Positions 1 to 8,872 of a stretch of 64,000 nt of DNA are shown here, piece by piece. A program made the position numbers and the translations under genes. Under the pieces are notes generated by a model. It made no database searches and had not been told where the DNA came from. It was given only the letters and a program-made list of their open reading frames with translations. Origin of the DNA: Streptomyces roseofulvus (lineage in GTDB: Bacteria; Actinomycetota; Actinomycetes; Streptomycetales; Streptomycetaceae); the NCBI RefSeq assembly GCF_039534915.1, contig NZ_BAAAWE010000001.1, forward strand, positions 7,688,001 to 7,752,000. The letters are read 5' to 3'. Within the stretch, counting starts at the first letter, position 1; each line of letters begins with the position of its first letter.

Positions 1-105
1 CGCGGTGCCGGGCGCGGTGAGGACCAGACCGGTCGCCACGAGGGCGCCGGTGAGCAGCGCGGCGAGCGAGCGGGGGCGCGCACCCCGGAGAAGCTTGAGT
101 TGCAC
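1..105 (-). CDS. secreted protein, 5' end only (signal peptide)
   Basis: Only the first 35 codons lie in the window; the gene runs leftward off the edge. A GTG start at 105 is preceded by a GAAAGG-type ribosome site. The translation begins VQLKLLRGARPRSLAALL and continues as a classic Sec signal peptide: positively charged n-region, an Ala/Leu/Val-rich hydrophobic core and a small-residue end (APGTA). It is therefore an exported protein, but the mature domain is outside the window and the function cannot be named. Its neighbour across the gap is a membrane-anchored hydrolase facing the same way. Confidence 0.6.
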   Translation of the reverse strand, partial: MQLKLLRGARPRSLAALLTGALVATGLVLTAPGTA

Positions 106-480
106 CTGACAACCCTTTCGTCGAGGCGTGCCGCGCTGCCGTACGGATTCCGGCCCGCCCGGATCCGTACGTGTCCCACAAGGCGGCAAGCCTTTTATCA
201 AGCTGTGAACTTATGGAGCCGCAGAGTCCCCGTCAACCCCTCCCGCGTACAACTCCCGAAGCGGCCGCCCGCCCTGGCGGCGCCCTCGACACCCGACGGT
301 GCGCGCCGCGTTCGGGAGGTGGAGATGGCCCCGGAGAGCCCGGTGCGGCGGGCCGGTTCGGTGGTGGAGAGGGCGCGTCGAGCGCGGTCAGCGACATCGT
401 GCGGGAGCGGCCGAGGGCGGCGCCCGGCGCACGGGCGAGCGCGCCGCCCCGGACGCCCTCCACCGGGCCGCCGCGTGACC
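106..480. other. 375-bp gap with no convincing gene
   Basis: Open frames here on both strands are Arg/Pro-rich and lack normal coding character. An AT-rich patch around 188-215 (containing CTTTTATCAAG) is the only low-GC spot and may hold the promoter of the leftward signal-peptide gene. The right-hand end runs into a MITE-like end at 481-515. I see nothing else. Confidence 0.5.
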
Positions 481-515
481 CGCGAGCCCGGCACGATCCG
501 AAAGAAACGACCTAG
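481..515 (-). repeat. MITE-like end sequence abutting a stop codon
   Basis: These 35 bases match the reverse complement of 25676-25710 at 31 of 35 positions, and that second copy is the left end of a complete small inverted-repeat element. Here the 17-bp terminal repeat is 495-511 (GATCCGAAAGAAACGAC), followed by CTAG at 512-515. The CTA of this CTAG is the stop codon (TAG on the minus strand) of the upstream EEP-hydrolase gene. I could not find the opposite inverted end within 105-495, so this looks like a solo or decayed element end. Confidence 0.6.
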
Positions 516-1522
516 CCGTCGGCGCCGTCCAGCGCGACCCGGGCCAGCACCGGCAGGTGGTCGCTGCCGGTGGCGGCGAGCGCGCGGATCGCGGGCACCC
601 GCCCGCCGCGCGCCAGGACCTGGTCGATCCGGGCCACCGGGAGGGCGGCCGGGTAGCTGAGGGCGAGGCCGCGCGCGGGGGCGCCGAGGCGTGAGGTCAG
701 CGGCGCCAGACCGCGGTCGTCGACCGTGCCGTTGAGGTCGCCCGCCAGGACCACCCGGCGCGCCCGCTCGGCCGCCAGGATCCGTCCGAGGCGGGCGGCG
801 CTCTCGTCGCGCCGGGCGGACCCGAGCCCGCCGGGCCCGAGCCGGACCGACGGCAGGTGGACGACGTACGCCGCCACCTCCCCGTACGGTGTCCGCACCT
901 CGGCCCGCAGCGCCCGCTGCCACGGCTCCGCGATGTCCCGCGGCCGGATGTCCAGCGCCCGGGTGGTGCCGAGCGGATGGCGGGACCAGAGCCCGACCGT
1001 GCCCCGCACGGAGTGGTACGGGTAGCGGGGCGCGAGTTCCCTTCGGTAGACGGCCGACGCCGGATCGACCAGCTCCTGGAGGGCGATCAGATCGGCGCCG
1101 GAGTCCGCCAGCGCCCGGGCCGTGCCGGCCGGATCGGCGTTGTCGTCGGCGACGTTGTGCTGGACGACGGTGAGCTCGCGCGGACCGGGCGGCCCCGCGG
1201 GCAGCAGCCGTGGACCGAGGACGGCGGCCCAGACCACGGCGGGGAGGAGCAGGACGAGCAGGGCCGTGCGGGCGCGCCGCGCCGCCGCGCAGAGGAGCAG
1301 CAGCGCGGTGAGGGGGCCGAGCCAGAACAGGAAGGTCTCCAGCAGACTGCCCAGCCGTCCCGGGGTGTTCGGCACGAACCGGTGCAGAGCGAGGAGCGCG
1401 GCGGTCGCCGCGCCGAGTCCGGCGAGCAGCCGGCCGCGCGGCCGCCCGCCCTCCGGCGTCCGCCGGGTCCGCCACGGCCACCGGATCCGCCGCGCCCCCG
1501 GTTTCCCTTCCCGCCCCGCCAC
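512..1522 (-). CDS. membrane-anchored endonuclease/exonuclease/phosphatase (EEP) family protein
   Basis: About 336 residues. Three hydrophobic segments lie in the first ~100 residues, followed by an EEP (DNase I-like) domain. Its metal-dependent phosphodiesterase signatures appear in order: VVQHNVA (Asn), ALQELVD (Glu), GDLNGT (Asp/Asn) and GSDHLPV (Asp-His). The catalytic domain probably faces outward; the substrate (nucleic acid, phospholipid or other phosphodiester) cannot be told. I prefer the GTG at 1522 because GGAAAGGA precedes it by a normal spacing. A GTG at 1570 would add 16 residues but has a ribosome site with no spacer. The stop codon lies in a CTAG joined to a MITE-like end. Confidence 0.8.
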   Translation of the reverse strand: MAGREGKPGARRIRWPWRTRRTPEGGRPRGRLLAGLGAATAALLALHRFVPNTPGRLGSLLETFLFWLGPLTALLLLCAAARRARTALLVLLLPAVVWAAVLGPRLLPAGPPGPRELTVVQHNVADDNADPAGTARALADSGADLIALQELVDPASAVYRRELAPRYPYHSVRGTVGLWSRHPLGTTRALDIRPRDIAEPWQRALRAEVRTPYGEVAAYVVHLPSVRLGPGGLGSARRDESAARLGRILAAERARRVVLAGDLNGTVDDRGLAPLTSRLGAPARGLALSYPAALPVARIDQVLARGGRVPAIRALAATGSDHLPVLARVALDGADG

Positions 1523-1721
1523 AGCCGTCCGTCCTTTCCCCGGCCTTCGGCCGGTCTTCCCCCCCGGCACTCCTGATCAGGACGTCTCCGCCCGTCCCGC
1601 GGTTGCCGGCCGTTTGACCGTCGCTTGGAGTGGGCATGTCAGCGCGCGGTCGTCCGTCGCGTCGGGCACACGGCGCGACCGCCGCCCCACCACCCCCCTC
1701 GACCCCAGCAGGGAGCCGGAG

Positions 1722-2489
1722 TTGAAGACCTCGCGTCGCGTCACGAAGGGGGCCGCCGTGCTCGGCAGCGCCCTCGCCCTCCTCCTCGCGGTCCCGGGCA
1801 CCGCCCTCGCCGCCCCGCCGCCGGCGCTTCCCGCGAACGCGGACGCCCTGGAGCAGACGTACCAGCCCGCGTACGACTACGACACCGACGGCTGCTACCC
1901 GACGCCGGCGATCGGTACGGACGGCACGCTCAACCCCGGCCTGAACCCGTCCGGCACGGTCAGCAGCCAGTGCCGCGACTCCTGGGACCTCGCCAACACC
2001 AACGGCTACGCCCGCGCGCTCTGCAACAACGGCTGGTGCGCGGTCCTCTACGGCCTCTACTTCGAGAAGGACCAGGCCGTCTGGGGCAGCGGCCTCGGCG
2101 GCCACCGGCACGACTGGGAGCACGTCGTCGTCTGGATCCAGAACGGGCAGGCGCAGTACGTCTCCACCTCGAACCACGGGTCCTTCACCGTCCACGGCCG
2201 CGGCGCGATCCGCTGGGACGGCACCCACCCGAAGATCATCTACCACAAGGACGGCATCGGCACCCACTGCTTCCGGGCCGCCAACTCCAACGACGAGCCG
2301 CCCGAGAACCACCGGGGCACCTGGCAGTACCCCGCCCTCGTCGGCTGGAACGGCTACCCGCCGGGCCTCCGCGAGAAGCTGAGCCAGGCGGACTTCGGCA
2401 GCGCCCACTTCGGACTGAAGGACGGCAGCTTCGCCGACCACCTCGCCAAGGCGAAGCCGTCCGGCATCCCCTTCGATCCGTACGCGTAG
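1722..2489 (+). CDS. secreted NPP1/NLP (necrosis-inducing-like) family protein
   Basis: 255 residues with a TTG start preceded by GGGAG at six bases. Residues 1-30 are a Sec signal peptide ending in ALA. The mature protein carries the family hallmark GHRHDWE at residues 127-133, the heptapeptide that binds the divalent cation in Nep1-like proteins. Four to five Cys (CYPTP, SQCRD, LCNNGWC, HCF) could form disulfides. NLPs from plant pathogens bind sphingolipid head groups and permeabilise eudicot membranes, but many bacterial and saprophyte members are not toxic. The gene stands alone, convergent with the ROK regulator and divergent from the EEP gene. Confidence 0.88.
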   Translation: MKTSRRVTKGAAVLGSALALLLAVPGTALAAPPPALPANADALEQTYQPAYDYDTDGCYPTPAIGTDGTLNPGLNPSGTVSSQCRDSWDLANTNGYARALCNNGWCAVLYGLYFEKDQAVWGSGLGGHRHDWEHVVVWIQNGQAQYVSTSNHGSFTVHGRGAIRWDGTHPKIIYHKDGIGTHCFRAANSNDEPPENHRGTWQYPALVGWNGYPPGLREKLSQADFGSAHFGLKDGSFADHLAKAKPSGIPFDPYA

Positions 2490-2507
2490 CGGGTGCGGGG
2501 CCGTCCC

Positions 2508-3860
2508 TCAGGTGGAGACGCGGTCGCGCAGCGCCGTCTGCCAGGCGGGCGCCGGAACGCTCGGCGCCCGCTCGGGGCGGCGCCCGCCCAGCGCGAAGAA
2601 GTCCACCAGCGGCAGCAGTCCGGCCCCGACGGTGACCGCCTCGGGCCCGAGCGTGCCGAGCGCGATCTCCGTACGGCCGCCGGGGTGGCGGAGCGCGTAG
2701 GCGCGGGCGTACGCCGCCACGGGCTCCAGGAACCGGCTGCCGAGCTGGAGCCCGGCCCAGCCGCCGACGAGGATCCGCTCCGGCTGGAAGAGGTTGATCA
2801 GATCGGCCAGCCCGGCCCCCAGGTACTCGGCCGTCTCGTCCAGCACGGCCAGCGCCACCGGATCCCCGGCAACCCCACCCGGCCCGGCCTCGCCCTGCCC
2901 GCCCCCTCCGGCCGCGGCCCCGGCGTCGGCCGGGTACGCGGCGGCGAGCATCGCGGTGAGGGCCGTCTCCTCGTCCGCGCCGGCCGGGGGTTCGCCGCCC
3001 GCCTCCCGCCAGCGCGCGAGCAGGGCCTCCGCACCGGCGTACGCCTCCAGGCAGCCCTGGGCGCCGCACCGGCAGCTGCGGCCGCGCACCCGGACCGTCA
3101 GATGGCCCCACTCCAGGGCCTGGCCCGGACCCAGCGGGTCCGTCACCACGCACGCGCCCACGCCGGAGCCGAAGAGCACGACCACGGCGCTGCCGGCCCC
3201 CCGCCCCGCGCCGAACCACATCTCGGCCTGGCCCAGGGTCTTGGCGCCGTTCTCGATCCGGTACGGGACCTCCGCCGGCAGCGCGACCTTCTCGCGCAGC
3301 AGCCGCTCCAGCGGCACCGCGTCCCAGCCGATCGTCTGCCCGTGCACCACCGCCCCGCGCTCCGCCGTCCGCTCGACGATGCCGGGGACGCCGATCCCGA
3401 CGCCGAGCAGCCGCTCCGCGGGCACACCGGCGGTCCGCAGCACCTCGGCGATCCCGTCCCGCAGGTGGTCCACGACCACCGCCACCTCGTACCGCGCGGT
3501 CCTCGGCCCGGACGGGGCCAGCGGACGCTCGGTGCGGGCCAGTTCGGTGAGCGCCAGGTCGAACAGCTCGATCCGGACCCGGGTCTCGCCGACGTCGACG
3601 CCGATCATGCAGCCGCTGTCCGGCGCGATCCGCAGCAGGGTGCGCGGGCGCCCGCCCGCGGAGTCGACGCTGCCGGCCTCCTCGACGAGCCCCTCGGCGA
3701 CCAGCTCCGCGACCACGTTGCTGATCGACCCCGAGGAGAGTCCGGTCGCCGGGCCCAGCGCGAGCCGGCTCATCGGGCCGTCGAAATAGAGCCTGCGCAG
3801 CACGGCCGTCCGGTTCTCGCGCCGCAGGTCGCGCACCGTGCGGCCACTCTTCGCGTGCAC
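2508..3860 (-). CDS. ROK family transcriptional regulator
   Basis: 450 residues. An N-terminal winged helix-turn-helix (about residues 10-70, SRLALGPATGLSSGSISNVV) precedes a ROK sugar-kinase-like fold. The latter starts at IGVDVGETRVRIELFD and carries the CxCGxxGCxEAYAG zinc motif near residues 262-275. ROK repressors sense sugars or phosphosugars and control adjacent uptake operons. GTG at 3860 is chosen because AGGGG precedes it by five bases; a longer frame opens at 3905. It is divergent from the ABC/glycosidase genes, so it is probably their local repressor. An Ala/Gly-rich insert (about residues 325-345) is unusual. Confidence 0.88.
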   Translation of the reverse strand: MHAKSGRTVRDLRRENRTAVLRRLYFDGPMSRLALGPATGLSSGSISNVVAELVAEGLVEEAGSVDSAGGRPRTLLRIAPDSGCMIGVDVGETRVRIELFDLALTELARTERPLAPSGPRTARYEVAVVVDHLRDGIAEVLRTAGVPAERLLGVGIGVPGIVERTAERGAVVHGQTIGWDAVPLERLLREKVALPAEVPYRIENGAKTLGQAEMWFGAGRGAGSAVVVLFGSGVGACVVTDPLGPGQALEWGHLTVRVRGRSCRCGAQGCLEAYAGAEALLARWREAGGEPPAGADEETALTAMLAAAYPADAGAAAGGGGQGEAGPGGVAGDPVALAVLDETAEYLGAGLADLINLFQPERILVGGWAGLQLGSRFLEPVAAYARAYALRHPGGRTEIALGTLGPEAVTVGAGLLPLVDFFALGGRRPERAPSVPAPAWQTALRDRVST

Positions 3861-3913
3861 TCTCGCCCCTGTCCGTCGTAGTCGTCCGCTGCAACATACC
3901 CGCACGACAAGCC

Positions 3914-3958
3914 TTGACGCGACCTTCTCACGGGGTTTAACTCACATCCTAAATTAAG
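3914..3958 (+). promoter_or_regulatory. candidate promoter and operator of the glucan ABC operon
   Basis: TTGACG at 3914-3919 and TTAACT at 3937-3942 are spaced by 17 bases. An imperfect inverted repeat (GGTTTAA at 3934-3940, TTAAGCC at 3954-3960) lies over and just after the -10, in an AT-rich island that stands out from its surroundings. This is a likely binding place for the divergent ROK regulator. Seen by eye only. Confidence 0.45.
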
Positions 3959-4031
3959 CCGATGCGGTGGTGGGCGGTCCGGGCGCTCCCCCTGTCGGTC
4001 CTCCCGCCTTCCCCGAAAGGGACCAGGAGCC

Positions 4032-5342
4032 ATGCGCAGAATCAGAGCCGCCGTCACGGGTGCCGTCACCCTCTCCCTCCTCCTCACCGCGACCGCCTGC
4101 GGCGGCGGGGGAGAGGACGGCGGCGGCCAGGCGACGAAGACCCTCACCTACTGGGCCTCCAACCAGGGCTCCAGCCTGGAGGTCGACAAGAAGGTCCTCC
4201 AGCCCGAGCTGGACGAGTTCGAGCGGCGGACCGGCATCAAGGTCAAGCTGGAGGTGATCCCGTGGTCCGACCTCCTCAACCGCATCCTCACCGCCACCAC
4301 CTCCGGCCAGGGCCCGGACGTCCTCAACATCGGCAACACCTGGAGCGCCTCCCTCCAGGCCACCGGCGCCCTGCTGCCCTGGGACGCGAAGAACTTCGAC
4401 GCCATCGGCGGCAAGGACCGCTTCGTCGACTCCGCGCTCGGCTCCACCGGCGCCCCCGGCCAGGACCCGGCCGCCGTCCCGCTCTACTCGATGGCGTACG
4501 CCCTCTACTACAACAAGCAGATGTTCAAGGACGCCGGCATAGCCAAGCCGCCGACGACCTGGGACGAGGTGATCGCCGCCGGCAAGAAGCTCAGCAAGGA
4601 CGGCAAGTGGGGCATCGGCGTCGAGGGCTCCAACCTGTCCAACAACATCCACCAGGTCTTCGTCCTCGGCAAGCAGCACGGCGCCGACTTCTTCACCGCC
4701 GACGGCAAGGCCGACTTCACCTCCGACGGCGCCGTCGCCGCCGTCAAGCAGTACGTCGACCTCATGGCCACCCACAAGATCGTCGCCCCCGGCAACGCCG
4801 AGTACGCCCAGAACCAGTCCCTCAGCGACTTCGCCAAGGACCGCACCGGCATGGTCCTCTGGCAGACCCCGTCCCAGACCTTCGCCTCCCAGGGCATGGC
4901 CGAGGACGAGTGGGGCGTCGTCCCCGCCCCCGTCCCCGCCGGCAAGCCCGGCACCGGCACCGCCACCAACTCCATGGTCGCCGGCATCAACCTCGCCGTC
5001 TTCAAGAACACCAAGAACCTCGACGGCGCCCTGAAGTTCGTGAAGTTCATGACCAGCGACGAGGAGCAGACCGCCCTCAACAAGACCTACGGCTCCGTGC
5101 CGCCGGTCAAGACCGCCCAGCAGGACCCCGCCTTCTCCGGCCCGTCCCTCGCCGTCATCCGCGACACCCTCGCCTCCAGCGCCGCCGCCCTCCCGCAGGT
5201 CCCGGAGGAGTCCCAGTTCGAGACCGTCGTCGGCACCGCCGTCAAGGAGCTCTTCGCCGACGCCGCCGCCGGCCGGCCCGTCACCACCGAGTCCGTCAAG
5301 GCCAAGCTCGACAAGGCCCAGCAGCAGATGCCGAAGAAGTAG
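4032..5342 (+). CDS. ABC transporter sugar-binding lipoprotein
   Basis: 436 residues. Residues 1-22 are a lipoprotein signal with lipobox ending in Cys23 (LTATAC). The rest is a family 1 extracellular solute-binding protein: TYWASNQG near the start, NIGNTW, YYNKQMF and IAAGKKL hinge-region motifs, and ATNSMVAGINLAVF near the far lobe. AGGAGCC precedes the ATG. It should capture an oligosaccharide outside the membrane and deliver it to the two permeases encoded next. The surrounding GH55 and GH1 genes suggest beta-1,3-gluco-oligomers. First gene of the operon. Confidence 0.93.
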   Translation: MRRIRAAVTGAVTLSLLLTATACGGGGEDGGGQATKTLTYWASNQGSSLEVDKKVLQPELDEFERRTGIKVKLEVIPWSDLLNRILTATTSGQGPDVLNIGNTWSASLQATGALLPWDAKNFDAIGGKDRFVDSALGSTGAPGQDPAAVPLYSMAYALYYNKQMFKDAGIAKPPTTWDEVIAAGKKLSKDGKWGIGVEGSNLSNNIHQVFVLGKQHGADFFTADGKADFTSDGAVAAVKQYVDLMATHKIVAPGNAEYAQNQSLSDFAKDRTGMVLWQTPSQTFASQGMAEDEWGVVPAPVPAGKPGTGTATNSMVAGINLAVFKNTKNLDGALKFVKFMTSDEEQTALNKTYGSVPPVKTAQQDPAFSGPSLAVIRDTLASSAAALPQVPEESQFETVVGTAVKELFADAAAGRPVTTESVKAKLDKAQQQMPKK

Positions 5343-5353
5343 GCACCGCACCC

Positions 5354-6346
5354 ATGACCCAGACCGCCGTCACCCCCGCACGGGAGCCGGCGGTGCGCAA
5401 GGCCACACCCGGAGGGGCGCGCACCGCACGCCGCTCCGGGCGTCGCCGCCTCGCACTGCCGTACCTGCTGCTCCTGCCCGCCCTGGTCCTCGAACTCCTC
5501 GTGCACCTCGTGCCGATGCTCATGGGCCTCGCGATGAGCTTCAAGGAGCTCACGCAGTTCTACATCCGCGACTGGGCGGCCGCCCCCTGGTCCGGACTCG
5601 ACAACTTCTCGGTCGCGCTCGACTTCGACGCGGCCGTCGGCCAGTCCCTGCTCAGGTCGTTCCTGACCACCTGCCAGTTCACCCTGCTCTCGGTGGGCCT
5701 GTGCTGGCTCCTCGGCACCGCCGCGGCCGTCCTGCTCCAGGAGAACTTCCGCGGCCGGGGTGTCCTGCGCACCCTCTTCCTCGTCCCGTACGCGCTGCCC
5801 GTCTACGCCGCCGTCATCACCTGGGCGTTCATGTTCCAGCGCGACAACGGCCTCATCAACCACGTCCTCCACGACCAGCTGGGCATCGGCGACAGCCCCG
5901 CCTTCTGGCTCATCGGCGACAACAGCTTCTGGGCCCTGCTCGCCGTCTCCGTCTGGAAGGGCTGGCCGTTCGCCTTCCTCACCGTCATGGCCGGACTGCA
6001 GAACATCCCCCGGGACATGTACGAGGCCGCCGCCCTCGACGGCGCCGGCGTCTGGAAGCAGATCCGGCACATCACCCTGCCGTCGCTGCGCCCGGTCAAC
6101 CAGGTCCTCGTCCTCGTCCTCTTCCTGTGGACCTTCAACGATTTCAACACGCCGTTCGTGCTCTTCGGCAAGGCGGCCCCGGAAGCGGCGGACCTCATCT
6201 CGCTCCACATCTACCAGTCGTCGTTCCAGACCTGGAACTTCGGCACCGGCTCGGCGATGTCCGCGCTCCTGCTGCTCTTCCTCCTCCTCGTCACGGGCGT
6301 CTACCTCCTGCTCACCACCCGCGGAAGGAAGACCTCCGATGTCTGA
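5354..6346 (+). CDS. ABC sugar permease, MalF type
   Basis: 330 residues with about six transmembrane helices after a basic N-terminal tail. The cytoplasmic EAA loop reads EAAALDGAGVWKQIRHITLP, the site that docks the ATPase. It starts 11 bases after the binding-protein stop and overlaps the next permease by eight bases, showing tight co-expression. With its partner it forms the channel for the imported sugar. No ATPase gene is in this locus; Streptomyces often serve several sugar importers with one shared MsiK-type ATPase, which is a reasonable inference here. Confidence 0.92.
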   Translation: MTQTAVTPAREPAVRKATPGGARTARRSGRRRLALPYLLLLPALVLELLVHLVPMLMGLAMSFKELTQFYIRDWAAAPWSGLDNFSVALDFDAAVGQSLLRSFLTTCQFTLLSVGLCWLLGTAAAVLLQENFRGRGVLRTLFLVPYALPVYAAVITWAFMFQRDNGLINHVLHDQLGIGDSPAFWLIGDNSFWALLAVSVWKGWPFAFLTVMAGLQNIPRDMYEAAALDGAGVWKQIRHITLPSLRPVNQVLVLVLFLWTFNDFNTPFVLFGKAAPEAADLISLHIYQSSFQTWNFGTGSAMSALLLLFLLLVTGVYLLLTTRGRKTSDV

Positions 6347-7220
6347 CACCGTCGCACGCGCGGCCCGGCCGCGCTCCCCGATGGCCCCGCCCCGCTCCTT
6401 CCTCTGGACCCGGCGGATCGTCCTCACCCTCCTCACCGGCTTCGTCCTGCTGCCGGTGTACGTGATGGTGTCCAGCTCGCTGAAGCCGCTGGAGGACGTC
6501 TCGGGGAAGTTCGAGTGGATCCCCTCCGGGGTCACCCTGCGCCCGTACGCGGACATCTGGGAGACGGTCCCGCTCGCCGACTACTTCGTGAACTCGATCG
6601 TCGTCTCCGGCGCCGCCACCGTCCTCTCCGTGGCCGTCGCCGTCCTCGCCGCGTACGCCGTCAGCCGGCACACGTTCCGCGGCAAGCGGGTCTTCACCGT
6701 CACCGTCCTGTCGACGCAGATGTTCCCCGGCATCCTCTTCCTGCTGCCGCTCTTCCTCATCTACGTCAACCTCGGCAACGCCACCGGCATCGCCCTCTTC
6801 GGCTCCCGCGAGGGCCTGGTCCTCACCTACCTGACCTTCTCGCTGCCCTTCTCCATCTGGATGCTCACCGGCTACTTCGACTCGATCCCGCGCGAGCTGG
6901 ACGAGGCGGCCAAGGTGGACGGCTGCGGCCCGATCCGCGCGCTCTTCCGCGTCATCGTGCCGGCCGCCCGGCCCGGCATCGTCGCCGTCGCCGTCTACGC
7001 CTTCATGACCGCCTGGGGCGAGGTCCTCTTCGCCTCCGTCATGACCAACGACACCACCCGCACGCTCGCCGTCGGCCTCCAGGGCTACGCCACCCAGAAC
7101 GACGTCTACTGGAACCAGGTGATGGCCGCCTCCCTCGTGGTGAGCGTCCCCGTCGTCGCCGGCTTCCTGCTCCTCCAGCGCTACCTCGTCGCCGGCCTCA
7201 CCGCGGGTGCGGTCAAGTGA
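6339..7220 (+). CDS. ABC sugar permease, MalG type
   Basis: 293 residues, six predicted membrane helices, with an EAA loop reading DEAAKVDGCGPIRALFRVIVP. The ATG lies inside the end of the preceding permease gene (8-base overlap), so translation is probably coupled. It pairs with the MalF-type subunit. The gene ends 71 bases before the GH1 gene with no obvious terminator between, so the glycosidase is likely co-transcribed. Confidence 0.92.
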   Translation: MSDTVARAARPRSPMAPPRSFLWTRRIVLTLLTGFVLLPVYVMVSSSLKPLEDVSGKFEWIPSGVTLRPYADIWETVPLADYFVNSIVVSGAATVLSVAVAVLAAYAVSRHTFRGKRVFTVTVLSTQMFPGILFLLPLFLIYVNLGNATGIALFGSREGLVLTYLTFSLPFSIWMLTGYFDSIPRELDEAAKVDGCGPIRALFRVIVPAARPGIVAVAVYAFMTAWGEVLFASVMTNDTTRTLAVGLQGYATQNDVYWNQVMAASLVVSVPVVAGFLLLQRYLVAGLTAGAVK

Positions 7221-7291
7221 CGGCCCCCCAGCGCCCGGGCGCGTCCCGCCCCCGGCCCCGTACCCGGCTCCACACCGCAGAAAGGCACCCC

Positions 7292-8659
<1,368 letters not shown>

Positions 8660-8674
8660 CCGCCGCCCCGCCCC

Positions 8675-8718
8675 TGCCGAAGACCGGTCCGTCGGGTCAC
8701 CCGGACCGGTCTTCGGCA
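8675..8718 (+). terminator. 17-bp perfect hairpin after GH1 gene
   Basis: Arms 8675-8691 and 8702-8718 are exact reverse complements with a 10-base loop. It begins 16 bases after the GH1 stop. There is no T-run, as is common for Streptomyces terminators. It separates the ABC-GH1 operon from the secreted glucanase genes. Confidence 0.75.
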
Positions 8719-8745
8719 TGCCCGCGTTCCGGCCGCGCCCGGTGC

Positions 8746-8835
8746 GATCGATGCTTAATGCAAGTCAAAAGAAAAGTCGTGTCGCATGCCTTGACCGTCA
8801 ACTCGCGCCGCATGCAAGGTTTCGGCGAGCGCTCC
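8746..8835 (+). promoter_or_regulatory. AT-rich leader upstream of GH55 gene, candidate operator
   Basis: An island of low GC between the hairpin and the GH55 start. It contains GCTTAAT at 8753-8759, a word also present (reverse strand) in the operator-like sequence upstream of the ABC operon at 3953-3959. It also holds opposed GCATGC/CTTG words near 8784-8820. It may be a second target of the ROK regulator. No confident -35/-10 pair is evident. Confidence 0.3.
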
Positions 8836-8872
8836 CCCCATCGCATCCGCCCCTCGCACCGAGGAGATCCCC

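Noticed and set aside
198..2441. A 747-residue minus-strand frame
   Set aside because: Arg/Gly/Ala-biased shadow of the EEP and NLP genes, both of which have clear family motifs in other frames.
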